Part shown: one piece after another, positions 8,975 to 17,461 of the stretch
Layout: each line of letters opens with the position of its first letter
Position numbering within the stretch: the first letter of the stretch is position 1
From: Streptomyces griseorubiginosus
GTDB lineage: Bacteria; Actinomycetota; Actinomycetes; Streptomycetales; Streptomycetaceae
DNA length: 64,000 nt
Reading direction: 5' to 3'
Assembly: GCF_001514195.1 (NCBI RefSeq)
Contig: NZ_KQ948734.1
Location: forward strand, 1,183,076-1,247,075
Translations under genes and position numbers: made by a program
The notes under the pieces: model-generated
Databases searched by the model: none
What the model saw: only the letters and a program-made list of their open reading frames with translations
What the model was told of the DNA's origin: nothing

Positions 8975-10366
8975 ATGAGACTCTCCCGTTCGGCACGCTT
9001 AGGAGCCGTCGCGACCGCGGCGGCTTCCTTCTTTGTCATCGCGGCCGCCCCGGCCCCGCAACCCGGCGCCCCCGGCACAGGCGACCCCTACTTCCCGAAC
9101 CTCGGGAACGGCGGCTACGACGCCCGCCACTACACCCTCGACGTGGCGTACGACCCCGACACCGACCGGCTGGACGGCCGTACGACACTCTCCGCCCGCG
9201 CCACGCAGAACCTCTCCTCCTTCGACCTCGACCTCCAGCAGCTCCAGGTCACCAGGGTCGAAGTCGACGGCAGACGGGCCCGGTTCACGCGCGACGGCGA
9301 CGAGATCCGCATCACCCCGGCGAAGTCCCTGCGCAAGAACCGGGACTTCACCGTCGCCGTCACCTACGGCGGTGTCCCGGAACCCCTCAGCGGCCCCATC
9401 GTCTTCGGCTCCGACTACGGCTGGATGAAGACCCCCGACGGCGTCTTCGTCGCCTGTGAGCCCAACGCCGCCTCCACCTGGTTCCCCTCCAGCGACCACC
9501 CCGCCGACAAGGCCACCTACGACATCCGCATCAAGACCCCCAAGGGGCTGACCGCGGTCTCCAACGGCCGGCTCGTGTCGACGTACGACAAGGGCGGCTC
9601 GACCTTCACCCACTGGCGCGAGAAGAAGCCCATGGCGACCTACCTCGCGACCGCCACGATCGGGAAGTTCGACGTCCGCACCGGGAAGACCCCCGGCGGC
9701 ATCCCCATCTACACCGCCATCGACCCGGTCCTGGAGAACAGCAACAACGTCGACGTGTACGGCGTCACCGCCGAGGCCACCGACTACTGGTCGCAGGTGT
9801 TCGGGCCGTACCCCTTCGAGGAGACCGGCGCGATCGTCGACGACATGCCGCAGGCCGGGTTCTCGCTGGAGGTGCAGTCCAAGCCGGTCTACTCGGCCGT
9901 GCGCAACGAGACGACGATCGTGCACGAGCTGGCCCACCAGTGGTTCGGCGACAGCGTCTCCGTCGCGCAGTGGAAGGACATCTGGCTCAACGAGGGCTTC
10001 GCCACCTACGCCCAGTGGCTGTGGGCCGAGCACAAGGGCACCCGCAGCGCCCACGACTCCTTCCTCGCCGGCTACAACTCCCGGCCCGCGGACAACGCCT
10101 TCTGGCAGATCACCGTCGGCGACCCGCAGCGCGACACCATGTTCGCCTCCGCGGTCTACCAGCGCGGCGCGATGACCCTCCAGGTGCTGCGCGAGCGCAT
10201 CGGCGACACGGCGTTCTTCAAGCTCCTGCCGGCCTGGACCGCACTGCACCGCTACGGCAACGCCGACACCGCCGACTTCGTCCGGCTCGCCGAGAAGATC
10301 AGCGGGCAGCAGCTCGACGACCTGTTCGCGACCTGGCTCTTCACGAAGGGCAAGCCCGCCCTGTAG
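8975..10366 (+). CDS. Secreted M1-family zinc aminopeptidase with a TTA codon
   Basis: 463 residues. ATG 8975 follows AAAGGGA and begins a Sec-type signal peptide (MRLSRSARLG, then an Ala/Phe-rich core, cleaved near APAPQ). The earlier in-frame starts lack a ribosome site. Catalytic residues: HELAHQW with H317, E318 and H321 as zinc ligands and base, E340 in WLNEGFATY as third ligand, and Tyr395 in VYQRGAMTL. The GAMEN-like exopeptidase motif is altered to QAGFSLE. It is short for M1, having only the N-terminal beta domain and the catalytic domain without the C-terminal helical domain. Codon 9 is TTA (8999-9001), so its translation should depend on the bldA tRNA, fitting a peptidase made late in growth, next to a peptide importer. 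Confidence 0.92.
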   Translation: MRLSRSARLGAVATAAASFFVIAAAPAPQPGAPGTGDPYFPNLGNGGYDARHYTLDVAYDPDTDRLDGRTTLSARATQNLSSFDLDLQQLQVTRVEVDGRRARFTRDGDEIRITPAKSLRKNRDFTVAVTYGGVPEPLSGPIVFGSDYGWMKTPDGVFVACEPNAASTWFPSSDHPADKATYDIRIKTPKGLTAVSNGRLVSTYDKGGSTFTHWREKKPMATYLATATIGKFDVRTGKTPGGIPIYTAIDPVLENSNNVDVYGVTAEATDYWSQVFGPYPFEETGAIVDDMPQAGFSLEVQSKPVYSAVRNETTIVHELAHQWFGDSVSVAQWKDIWLNEGFATYAQWLWAEHKGTRSAHDSFLAGYNSRPADNAFWQITVGDPQRDTMFASAVYQRGAMTLQVLRERIGDTAFFKLLPAWTALHRYGNADTADFVRLAEKISGQQLDDLFATWLFTKGKPAL

Positions 10367-10389
10367 CAGCCACTGCGCGACAATGCGGT

Positions 10390-11046
10390 GTGCTCCAGCA
10401 ACTGTTCAGTCCCTCCGTCCAGCACACGCTCGACCTCGTCGGCATCTTCGTGTTCGCGATCTCCGGCGCGCTGCTGGCCGTCCGCAAGAACTTCGACGTC
10501 TTCGGCATCGCCGTCCTCGCCGAGGTCACCGCGCTGGGCGGAGGGCTGTTCCGGGACCTGATCATCGGCGCGGTACCGCCCGCCGCCTTCACGGATCTCG
10601 GTTACTTCCTCACCCCCCTGCTCGCCGCCCTCCTGGTCTTCTTCCTGCACCCGCACGTGGAGCGCATCCAGGTCGGCGTGAACGTCTTCGACGCGGCCGG
10701 CCTCGGCCTGTTCTGCGTCGCCGGGACGACCAAGGCGTACGAGTACGGGCTCGGCCTCACCCAGTCGGCGACCCTCGGCCTCGCGACCGCCGTCGGCGGC
10801 GGTGTGCTCCGGGACGTGCTCGCCAACGAGGTGCCCTCGCTGCTGCGCTGGGACCGCGACCTGTACGCGGTCCCGGCCATCGTCGGCGCCACCATGGTCG
10901 TGCTGTGCATCCGCTACGACGCCCTCACCCCGTTCACCAGCGGGCTCGCGGCGCTCACGGCCTTCGTACTGCGCCTGCTCGCGATGAGGTTCCACTGGCG
11001 AGCGCCGCGGGCGTGGAACCGGCGTTCGACCGTACGTGACGAGTAG
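10390..11046 (+). CDS. Trimeric intracellular cation channel-like (UPF0126/TRIC family) membrane protein
   Basis: 218 residues from GTG 10390. A GACAAT hexamer ends five bases before the GTG and there is no Shine-Dalgarno sequence, so the message is probably leaderless. About seven membrane helices form two similar halves, each with a glycine-rich motif followed by RD: GGGLFRDLIIGAVPP and GGGVLRDVLANEVPS. This duplicated pattern defines the family. Bacterial relatives conduct K+/Na+. The soluble tail is Arg-rich. The 3' end overlaps the convergent esterase gene by 92 bp (10955-11046). Confidence 0.88.
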   Translation: MLQQLFSPSVQHTLDLVGIFVFAISGALLAVRKNFDVFGIAVLAEVTALGGGLFRDLIIGAVPPAAFTDLGYFLTPLLAALLVFFLHPHVERIQVGVNVFDAAGLGLFCVAGTTKAYEYGLGLTQSATLGLATAVGGGVLRDVLANEVPSLLRWDRDLYAVPAIVGATMVVLCIRYDALTPFTSGLAALTAFVLRLLAMRFHWRAPRAWNRRSTVRDE

Positions 11047-12175
11047 TTCCGGGGCGGCCGTGCAGCAGGCCCATCTCCTCGGTGAGCCAGACGAAGGAGG
11101 GCACCACCTGCGGCCGCCACAGCGCCATGTTGTGGCCGCCCGCGCTCTTCGGGATGTAGACCACGTGCACGGTCGTCGGCGCCTTCGCGACCTGTTCCAG
11201 GCCCATGGCCGCCTCGTAGCCGTCGCCCGGCTGACCGGACTCGTAGAGCGCTATGGCGGGCGGGGTGCGGGCGTCGCGCAGCAGCACGTAGGGGTTGTTG
11301 GCGCGGCGCAGGGCCGGGGTCTCGGAGGCCAGCGAGTTGCGCTCGCCGATCGGGTCGTTGTACCCGGACATGCTGATCGCGGCCATGTAGCGGTCGGGGT
11401 GCGCGACGGCGAGCTTGGTCGCGCAGTGCCCGCCCGCCGAGTAACCGGCCACCGCCCAGCCCGTGGGACCGGGCTGGGCCCGGAAGTTGTCGGTGACCAT
11501 CTTCGGCACGTCGACACTGAGCCAGGTGTCCGCGTTGACCGTGCCGGTGATGTTGGCGCACCCGGTGTCCACCCCGGCCAGCAGGTTCATCCGCGGGGCG
11601 ATCAGGATGAACGGCGCGACCCGGCCCGAGCGCATCAGCGGCGCCAGCTGGTTGACCGCGTGCAGCGACCCGAACCAGGCCTTCGCGGAGCCCGGGTAGC
11701 CCGACAGCAGCTCCACCACGGGGAACTTGTGGTGCCGGTAGGCGGGCTCGGTGTACTGCGGCGGCAGCCATGCGTAGACCTCGGCGTTCACCCCCGAGAC
11801 CCGGCCCTTGAGCTGGGTCACCCGCACGCCCTTCATGCCGGGCCCGGAGGCGTTCGTGAAGCGCTGCTTCACCTTGGGCAGCCGTTTCAGCGAGATGCCG
11901 CCGGTGCCGTCGGCGCCGAGGTTCGCGGCCTGCTGGACGTGGTTGCCGGTGCCGATCAGGTCGGCCCAGTTGTCGTACAGGTTGTTCTGGTTGTTGACCA
12001 GCACGAAGACGAGGGCGACCGCCGTGCCCTGGGCGAAGAGCACCATGAGCAGCCTGGCCGCGGCCCGCAGGGCTCGTGGCCCTCTGATCCGCGACCACAG
12101 GGCCAGCGGAAGCGCGATGGCGACGACGGACAGCACGATCAGCGTGTAGAGGAACGCGGTCCCGGTGAGGCTCAT
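10955..12175 (-). CDS. Membrane-anchored esterase of the alpha/beta-hydrolase (antigen 85/esterase D-like) group
   Basis: 406 residues. ATG at 12175 (complement) gives MSLTGTAFLYTLIVLSV; an upstream extension of the frame has no support. Two or three N-terminal membrane helices (residues about 5-30 and 45-65) come first. A linker and an extracytoplasmic hydrolase domain follow (FPVVELLSGYPGSAKAWFG, FILIAPRMNL), with the nucleophile elbow GYSAGG and the likely catalytic His in KSAGGHNMALWRP. The topology resembles actinobacterial esterases acting on cell-envelope lipids, but the substrate is unknown. About 40 residues after the catalytic domain are low-complexity and overlap the neighbouring channel gene on the other strand. 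Confidence 0.85.
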   Translation of the reverse strand: MSLTGTAFLYTLIVLSVVAIALPLALWSRIRGPRALRAAARLLMVLFAQGTAVALVFVLVNNQNNLYDNWADLIGTGNHVQQAANLGADGTGGISLKRLPKVKQRFTNASGPGMKGVRVTQLKGRVSGVNAEVYAWLPPQYTEPAYRHHKFPVVELLSGYPGSAKAWFGSLHAVNQLAPLMRSGRVAPFILIAPRMNLLAGVDTGCANITGTVNADTWLSVDVPKMVTDNFRAQPGPTGWAVAGYSAGGHCATKLAVAHPDRYMAAISMSGYNDPIGERNSLASETPALRRANNPYVLLRDARTPPAIALYESGQPGDGYEAAMGLEQVAKAPTTVHVVYIPKSAGGHNMALWRPQVVPSFVWLTEEMGLLHGRPGTTRHVRSNAGSTPAALASGTSSRAGAVRRP

Positions 12176-12317
12176 GTCCCTGTAGAGGGGCGGCCCGGGG
12201 GATCGGTTTACGGCTGTGTACGGACGCTTACCTGGAAATTGCCCTGGTCTCACCTGAGGGCGGGCTGTGTTCAAGAGCCCGAAACATGGAAAGCTACCGC
12301 TTAGTAGTTAGTTGTTG

Positions 12318-12323
12318 TACCGT
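12318..12323 (+). promoter_or_regulatory. -10 element of a probable leaderless transcript
   Basis: TACCGT (TANNNT) ends six bases before ATG 12330 and no Shine-Dalgarno sequence is present. The same spacing recurs before several other genes here. The AT-richer stretch 12300-12317 contains TTAGTAGTTAGTTG, in which no clear -35 is visible. Confidence 0.5.
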
Positions 12324-12329
12324 TCAGCC

Positions 12330-13184
12330 ATGCCAGAAGCAGCCTCCGACACCCGTGCCGCGATCGGCGACAGCGAGTTCGACCGGGACACCGCGGTCAC
12401 CCGCCGCGCCCCCGGCGTCTACGACATCGACCTCTCCGCGGGCTGGACGATCATCAGCGCCGTCAACGGCGGCTACCTCCTGGCGGTCCTGGGCCGCGCC
12501 CTCGCGGACACCCTGCCGCACCCCGACCCGTTCACCATCTCCGCGCACTACCTCACCGCCTCCCAGCCCGGCCCCGCGGTGATCCGCGCGGACGTGGTCC
12601 GCACCGGCCGCACCCTCTCCACCGGCCAGGCCTCGCTCTTCCAGTACGACGAGCAGGGCGCCGAGGTCGAGCGCATCCGCGTCCTCGCCTCCTACGGCGA
12701 CCTCGACGCCCTCCCCGACGACGTCCGTACGACGGCGAAGCCGCCCGCGTTCCCGCCGATGGACCAGTGCTTCGGCCCCGAGGACGGTCCTGCCCCCGTC
12801 GAGGGCAGCTCGGCCATCACCGACCGGCTGATGCTCAAGCTGGACCCCTCGACCCTGGGCTGGGCCCTCGGCGCGCCGTCCGGCAAGGGCGAGATGCGGG
12901 CCTGGTTCGGCCTCGCCGACGGCCGGGACGCCGACCCCCTCTCGCTGCTCCTCGCGGTGGACGCGCTGCCGCCGACCGCGTTCGAGATCGGCCTCAGCGG
13001 CTGGGTGCCCACGGTCGAACTCACCGTGCACGTACGCTGCCGCCCCGCCCCGGGCCCCCTGCGCGTCTCCCTCACCACTCGCAACCTCGCGGGCGGTTTC
13101 CTGGAGGAGGACGCCGAGGTCTGGGACAGCGCGGACCGGCTGGTGGCGCAGTCCCGGCAGCTGGCCCGGGTGCGGCTGGGCTGA
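12330..13184 (+). CDS. Acyl-CoA thioesterase-like protein (double hot-dog)
   Basis: 284 residues from ATG 12330. Two hot-dog halves: residues about 30-130 contain AVNGGYLLAVLGRAL and HYLTASQPGPA, and residues about 175-280 end with WDSADRLVAQSRQLARVRL, the usual closing strand of TesB-like thioesterases. The family cleaves acyl-CoA thioesters in the cytosol. No partner gene is adjacent. It diverges from the esterase gene (154-bp gap) and is followed by an unrelated WYL regulator. Confidence 0.85.
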   Translation: MPEAASDTRAAIGDSEFDRDTAVTRRAPGVYDIDLSAGWTIISAVNGGYLLAVLGRALADTLPHPDPFTISAHYLTASQPGPAVIRADVVRTGRTLSTGQASLFQYDEQGAEVERIRVLASYGDLDALPDDVRTTAKPPAFPPMDQCFGPEDGPAPVEGSSAITDRLMLKLDPSTLGWALGAPSGKGEMRAWFGLADGRDADPLSLLLAVDALPPTAFEIGLSGWVPTVELTVHVRCRPAPGPLRVSLTTRNLAGGFLEEDAEVWDSADRLVAQSRQLARVRLG

Positions 13185-13275
13185 GGGGGCGGGCCGCGCC
13201 GGGCCGGCGTCCCTCGCGCCCGTCGCCCTGCTCCCCGCGGACCGCGGTGCGGGTGGACGCGCCGACGGCGTGACC

Positions 13276-13329
13276 GAGCAGGGTGCGGACGTCGAGCAGG
13301 GTCCGGACGTCGAGCAGGGTCCGGACGTC
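13276..13329. repeat. Three tandem 18-bp repeats upstream of the WYL regulator
   Basis: The units at 13276-13293, 13294-13311 and 13312-13329 are near-identical: GAGCAGGGTSCGGACGTC, where S is G in the first and C in the others. They end 32 bases before the GTG start of the regulator. They could be repeated operator sites or plain slippage. No symmetry was noticed within the unit. Confidence 0.8.
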
Positions 13330-13361
13330 GTGCTCCGCGCACGGCGCGGGATCCTGGCCGG

Positions 13362-14366
13362 GTGAAGTCCGACCGCCTTCTGTCGATCCTGCTGCTCCTC
13401 CAGGCCCGCGGCCGGGTGCCCGCGCACGAACTCGCCGCCCGCCTGGAGGTGTCGGTGCGCACGATCTACCGGGACGTGGAGGCGCTGTCCGCCTCCGGAG
13501 TCCCGGTCTACGCCGAGCGCGGCCGCTACGGCGGCATCGAACTGCTCGCCGGTTTCCGCACCGACGTCACGGGCCTGACCGCCGACGAGTCCCGCGCGCT
13601 GTTCGTCCTCGCCGCCCAGGGCGCCCACGCGGCCCTCGGCCTGGACTCCGCCCTCGCCTCGGCCCTGCGCAAGGTGATGGCCGCGCTCCCCGCCCCGCAC
13701 CGGCCGGCCGCCGAGGTCACCGCCCGCCGCGTCCTGGTCGACGCCACCCGCTGGAAGGGCGGACCCCCACCCGACGCCGACCTCGACGCGTTGCAGGACG
13801 CCGTCTTCACCGACCGCCGGCTGCGGCTGCGGTACCGGCACAGTGGCGAGCGCGCGATCCGGACGTACACCGTCGACCCGTACGGCCTCGTCGCCAAGGC
13901 GGGTGTCTGGTACCTGGTGGCCGACCGGCGCGGGCTCCCGAGGCTGTTCCGCGCCGACCGGGTGCGTTCGGCGACCGTGCTGGACGACCCCGTGCGGCGG
14001 CGGTCCGGTGTCGAACTCGCCGACGTCTGGGAGGTGTTGCGCCGCCGGGTGGAGGAGCGTCCCGCCGGTGTGGACGTCACCGTGCGGGTCCGCCGGGACC
14101 GACTCGACCTGTTCCGGCGGCTGATGACGCCGTATCTGAGCGAACTCCCGGACGACGAGGGGGAGGAGAGATGGGTGACCGCACAACTCGTGTTCGGCGA
14201 GGTCGCCGAGGCCCGGCAACTCCTGATGTTCTCCGACCGGTTGGAGGTGCTCACGCCGCCCGAGGTGCGCGCGGAGGTGGCCGCGGCGGCCGCCTCTGTC
14301 ACGGACCTGTACCAGCGGGCAGGGCAGGGGGTGGAGGAAAGTCCCAGCTCGGAGGGGGTGCTTTAG
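13362..14366 (+). CDS. YafY-type transcriptional regulator (HTH plus WYL domain)
   Basis: 334 residues, GTG start. The N-terminal winged helix-turn-helix (residues about 4-60) contains VPAHELAARLEVSVRTIYRD and SGVPVYAERGRYGGI. The middle segment starts LTADESRALFVLA. The WYL ligand-binding domain (about 140-215) has YTVDPYGLVAKAGVWYLVA. The C-terminal WCX-like extension follows. These regulators sense small molecules or nucleic acid and control defence, stress or metabolic genes. The target here is unknown, and the three 18-bp repeats in front of it are candidate sites for autoregulation. Confidence 0.9.
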   Translation: MKSDRLLSILLLLQARGRVPAHELAARLEVSVRTIYRDVEALSASGVPVYAERGRYGGIELLAGFRTDVTGLTADESRALFVLAAQGAHAALGLDSALASALRKVMAALPAPHRPAAEVTARRVLVDATRWKGGPPPDADLDALQDAVFTDRRLRLRYRHSGERAIRTYTVDPYGLVAKAGVWYLVADRRGLPRLFRADRVRSATVLDDPVRRRSGVELADVWEVLRRRVEERPAGVDVTVRVRRDRLDLFRRLMTPYLSELPDDEGEERWVTAQLVFGEVAEARQLLMFSDRLEVLTPPEVRAEVAAAAASVTDLYQRAGQGVEESPSSEGVL

Positions 14367-14480
14367 CCGCGCTTTGCCCGGCGCACAGCCGGGGGACAGC
14401 GCGGGCCCAAGGTGTCCCTAAGGGCCGTTGGTTGAGTTCCGGGCCTCAGGACTTCCTCATCCTCCCTGGAGCTGTCTCTC

Positions 14481-14864
14481 ATGAAGCGTGTGCGTCTCCT
14501 CCCCGCCGTGGCCCTGCTGGCGCTCTCGCCCCTCGCCCTGGTGGCCTGCGGATCGGGCGACTCGTCGTCCACCTCGAACAGCGGCACCTCGGGGCAGCAG
14601 AACTGTCAGGCGCCCACCGGCGGCGCCTCCGGGATGCCCAGCGGTGCCCCCTCGGGCGCCCCCACCGGCAACGCGAGCGCCCGGCCCTCGGGCGCGCCCA
14701 GCGGCAACCCCTCCGGAATGCCGAGCGGCGGCCCCGGTGGCGGTCAGGGCGGCCCGGGGGCGGGGATGGGCGGCGGCTGCGGCGGCCCCGGCGGTGGTGC
14801 CGGCGGCGGGGCTCCGAGCGGCGCGCCCAGCGGTGCCCCGAGCGCGGCGGCCACCAAGAGCTGA
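14481..14864 (+). CDS. Small low-complexity lipoprotein
   Basis: 127 residues from ATG 14481, preceded by CTGGAG. A lipoprotein signal peptide (MKRVRLLPAVALLALSPLAL) ends in lipobox LVAC, Cys at about residue 23. The mature chain is almost entirely Gly, Ser, Pro and Ala: repeated units such as SGAPSGAP and GMPSG, a Gly-rich middle, and only three further Cys. Such chains are usually disordered and cell-wall associated. No function can be assigned. It stands alone between the WYL regulator and the convergent TetR gene. Confidence 0.8.
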   Translation: MKRVRLLPAVALLALSPLALVACGSGDSSSTSNSGTSGQQNCQAPTGGASGMPSGAPSGAPTGNASARPSGAPSGNPSGMPSGGPGGGQGGPGAGMGGGCGGPGGGAGGGAPSGAPSGAPSAAATKS

Positions 14865-14942
14865 CGGCGCGCAGGACGCCGTACGGCAGGGGCGGCACTC
14901 CCGGTGAGCCGGAGGGTGCCGCCCCGCTGTGCGTTCTCCGGC

Positions 14943-15569
14943 TCAGTCCAGCCAGTGGTGGCGGCCGGTGCTGATCAGCCGCATCTGCCGCTGGGCCACC
15001 TGGGCCACCCGGGCGCGCTCCTCGTCCGAGGCCTCCTGCGCCTCCAGGAACAGGGAGGCCGTGATCAGCATCTGGTCGACGTAGAGGTTGGCCAGCATGA
15101 GCAGGTCGTCGTCGCTCCAGCCCTCGGACACGGGGTCCTTGGCCAGCTCCTCCTTCACCTCCTGGCCGAAACGGGCCAGTTGGTCGCGTATGGCCTCCCG
15201 CACCGGCTGAACTCCGCCATGTCGTTCGCGGGCGATGAAACGGACGTGAGCGGGGTACGCGTGTACATGGCCGGCGATCAACTCGATGGCGCGCTCGATG
15301 CGTTGATCGTGGTCGTCGGCCGTGGACACCGTCGTCCGAATCATGGGGTGCAGGCTGCCCAGGGCCTCCTCGACCAGGGCCACGCCGAGATCCGCGATGG
15401 AGCGGAAGTGGCGGTAGAAGGCGGTCGGGGCGACGCCCACGGCACGTGTGACCTCACGCAGACCCAGGCTGCTCAGGCTCTGTTCCTCCAGCAGGCCGAG
15501 CGCCGCGTCCAGGAGCGACTGCCGGGTCTTCTGTTTCTGCGCCTGCCGAATGCCGAGGGTGTGACTCAT
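14943..15569 (-). CDS. TetR-family transcriptional regulator
   Basis: 208 residues, ATG at 15569 (complement). The N-terminal helix-turn-helix is LGLREVTRAVGVAPTAFYRH (residues about 34-53) after the usual KTRQSLLDAALGLLEE helix. The remaining helical domain binds an unknown ligand. The FYRHF variant and the helix pattern resemble FabR/FasR-like lipid regulators, but this is only a resemblance. It diverges from two small membrane-protein genes, and the gap holds three copies of a GTKAACAACTGT box, a likely operator set for autorepression and control of the divergent genes. Confidence 0.9.
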   Translation of the reverse strand: MSHTLGIRQAQKQKTRQSLLDAALGLLEEQSLSSLGLREVTRAVGVAPTAFYRHFRSIADLGVALVEEALGSLHPMIRTTVSTADDHDQRIERAIELIAGHVHAYPAHVRFIARERHGGVQPVREAIRDQLARFGQEVKEELAKDPVSEGWSDDDLLMLANLYVDQMLITASLFLEAQEASDEERARVAQVAQRQMRLISTGRHHWLD

Positions 15570-15578
15570 GTCATCCAG

Positions 15579-15591
15579 TTAACAACTGTTC
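15579..15591. promoter_or_regulatory. Putative TetR operator half-site
   Basis: GTTAACAACTGTT lies ten bases upstream of the TetR start and repeats the box found twice in the palindrome at 15635-15662. Confidence 0.45.
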
Positions 15592-15634
15592 TCCGTAATT
15601 GGAAAGCCGCGCGGCGCGCTAGACTCTGGAGTCA

Positions 15635-15662
15635 GTGAACAACTGTAACTACAACTGTTCAC
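15635..15662. promoter_or_regulatory. Putative TetR operator palindrome
   Basis: 28 bp with perfect outer arms GTGAACA/TGTTCAC and matching inner TGTA/TACA, lying between the TetR gene and the divergent small membrane-protein genes. Both half-sites match the box GTKAACAACTGT seen again at 15579. The placement is typical for a TetR regulator that represses itself and its neighbour. Confidence 0.6.
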
Positions 15663-15726
15663 CCAAACGTAACGCCCCGCGTGACAAGCCACGCCACGAC
15701 CGCCGTACCGGAGGGGGATCCGTCCC

Positions 15727-15891
15727 ATGCTGTTCCTCGTCGCCGCACTCATGCTGCTCGGCGTCGTCCTGGGCACCGTCGCCCACGCGCCGTTCACCTT
15801 CACCGCCGTCGCCGCCGCCGTGATCGCGGTCTGGCTGGGCATCTTCGCGCTCCGCGAGCGCCACGCCCGCCGCCGCACCCCGTCCCACTGA
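15727..15891 (+). CDS. 54-residue integral membrane protein
   Basis: ATG 15727 follows GGAGGGGG with good spacing, and the frame ends at TGA 15889-15891. The product MLFLVAALMLLGVVLGTVAH... has two hydrophobic segments (residues about 1-17 and 22-43) and a basic tail with RERHARRRTP, so the C-terminus is likely cytoplasmic. It is too short for most gene callers. The strong ribosome site, codon bias and position right behind the TetR operator argue that it is real. It likely forms a unit with the next gene, 43 bases downstream. Confidence 0.7.
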   Translation: MLFLVAALMLLGVVLGTVAHAPFTFTAVAAAVIAVWLGIFALRERHARRRTPSH

Positions 15892-15934
15892 CCGCCGCCC
15901 CGTCGTCCCGTCGTCCCCAGGAGCACTGATTCCC

Positions 15935-16201
15935 ATGCAGCTCACCGCGCAGGCTAGCCCCCGCACCGGCGCCCGTGACGCCGACGGCATGGCCGTGGCG
16001 TCCTTCGTCCTCGGCCTCCTCGGCCTCCTCGTCCTCAACGTCTTCCTCGGCCCGATCGCCATCGTCCTGGCCTCGGTGGCCCTGTGGCGCGGCACCGCCC
16101 GCCGCGGCCGCGCGTACCTGGGTCTCGGTCTCGGTGTGGCCGACCTGCTGGTCCTGGTGGCCTTCATGCAGCTGGACAGCACGCCGTCCTGGAGCTTCTG
16201 A
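15935..16201 (+). CDS. DUF4190-like small membrane protein
   Basis: 88 residues from ATG 15935, with AGGAG ten bases ahead. After a short hydrophilic N-terminus come two or three membrane helices (SFVLGLLGLLVLNVFLGPIA, YLGLGLGVADLLVLVAFM) separated by WRGTARRGRA. This pattern is common to DUF4190 proteins of Actinobacteria. Function unknown. It is probably co-transcribed with the 54-residue membrane protein and controlled by the divergent TetR regulator. Confidence 0.75.
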   Translation: MQLTAQASPRTGARDADGMAVASFVLGLLGLLVLNVFLGPIAIVLASVALWRGTARRGRAYLGLGLGVADLLVLVAFMQLDSTPSWSF

Positions 16202-16251
16202 GCCGGTCGGCACCGGCCGGTCCTGGCCTGAGGCTGCTCACCCGCGCCCCG

Positions 16252-16257
16252 TAGAAT
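16252..16257 (+). promoter_or_regulatory. Candidate -10 for the cysteine desulfurase gene
   Basis: TAGAAT (TANNNT) ends ten bases before ATG 16268, and no Shine-Dalgarno sequence intervenes, so the message is leaderless or has a very short leader. Confidence 0.45.
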
Positions 16258-16267
16258 CGGCGTCACC

Positions 16268-17437
16268 ATGGCATACCTCGACCACGCCGCGACCACGCCG
16301 ATGCTTCCCGAGGCGGTCGAGGCGCTCAGCGCCCACCTCGGCGTCACCGGCAACGCCTCTTCCCTCCACGCATCCGGCCGCAAGGCCCGGCGCACGGTCG
16401 AGGAATCCCGCGAGACCCTCGCGGAGGCGCTCGGTGCCCGCCCCAGCGAGATCGTCTTCACCTCCGGCGGGACGGAGGCCGACAACCTCGCCGTGAAGGG
16501 CCTGTACTGGTCCCGGCGCGACGCGGACCCCGCAAGGACGCGGGTCCTCGCCAGCCCCGTCGAACACCACGCCGTCCTCGACGCCGTCCACTGGCTGGCC
16601 GAGCACGAGGGCGCCACCGTCGAGTACCTCCCCGTCGACAAGCACGGCCGGGTCCACCCCGACGCCCTGCGCGCGGCCATCGACCGGAACCCCGACGACG
16701 TCGCCCTGGCCACGGTCATGTGGGCCAACAACGAGATCGGCACCGTGCTGCCGGTCCGCGAACTCGCCGAGGTCGCCGCGGAGTCCGGTGTCCCGCTGCA
16801 CGCCGACGCGGTCCAGGCCTTCGGCCAGGTGCCCGTCGACTTCGCCGCCTCCGGCCTCGCCGCGATGACGGTGTCCGGCCACAAGATCGGCGGCCCGTAC
16901 GGCATCGGAGCCCTGGTCCTCGGCCGGGAGTGGACCCCCGTCCCCGTCCTGCACGGCGGCGGCCAGGAGCGCCATGTCCGCTCCGGCACCCTCGACGTCC
17001 CCGCCATCGCCTCCTTCGCGGTGGCCGGCCGCCTGGCCGCCGAACAGCGCGAGTGGTTCGCCGCTGAGATCGGCGCCCTGCGCGACGCCCTGGTCGAAGC
17101 GGTCCGTACGGCGGTCCCGGACGCGATCCTCGGCGGTGACCCGGAACCAGGGGGCCGCCTTCCGGCCAACGCCCACTTCACCTTCCCCGGCTGCGAGGGC
17201 GACTCCCTGCTCCTCCTCCTGGACGCCCAGGGCATCGAGTGCTCCACCGGCTCCGCCTGCACCGCCGGTGTCGCCCAGCCCAGCCATGTCCTGCTGGCCA
17301 CCGGCACCGACCCCGACCTGGCCCGCGGCACCCTGCGCTTCTCCCTCGGCCACACCTCCACCGAGACGGACGTGGAGGCGGTCGCCAAGGCCATCGGCCC
17401 CGCCGTGGAGCGCGCTCGCGCGGCGGGGCTGACGTGA
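16268..17437 (+). CDS. Cysteine desulfurase (NifS/IscS class)
   Basis: 389 residues. It starts [11 protein letters not shown], as is typical. The PLP-binding Lys is K206 in SGHKIGG, and the persulfide-forming Cys is C331 in STGSACTAG. It mobilises sulfur from L-cysteine as a protein-bound persulfide. The tRNA thiolase gene mnmA lies 2.5 kb downstream on the same strand, and I recall the two being near neighbours in other Streptomyces, so the likely acceptor is MnmA (s2U34 of tRNA Lys/Glu/Gln). Here two minus-strand genes, a multicopper oxidase and an amidase, separate them. Confidence 0.93.
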   Translation: MAYLDHAATTPMLPEAVEALSAHLGVTGNASSLHASGRKARRTVEESRETLAEALGARPSEIVFTSGGTEADNLAVKGLYWSRRDADPARTRVLASPVEHHAVLDAVHWLAEHEGATVEYLPVDKHGRVHPDALRAAIDRNPDDVALATVMWANNEIGTVLPVRELAEVAAESGVPLHADAVQAFGQVPVDFAASGLAAMTVSGHKIGGPYGIGALVLGREWTPVPVLHGGGQERHVRSGTLDVPAIASFAVAGRLAAEQREWFAAEIGALRDALVEAVRTAVPDAILGGDPEPGGRLPANAHFTFPGCEGDSLLLLLDAQGIECSTGSACTAGVAQPSHVLLATGTDPDLARGTLRFSLGHTSTETDVEAVAKAIGPAVERARAAGLT

Positions 17438-17461
17438 CGCTCCGGGGAAGTCGCTGCGCTG

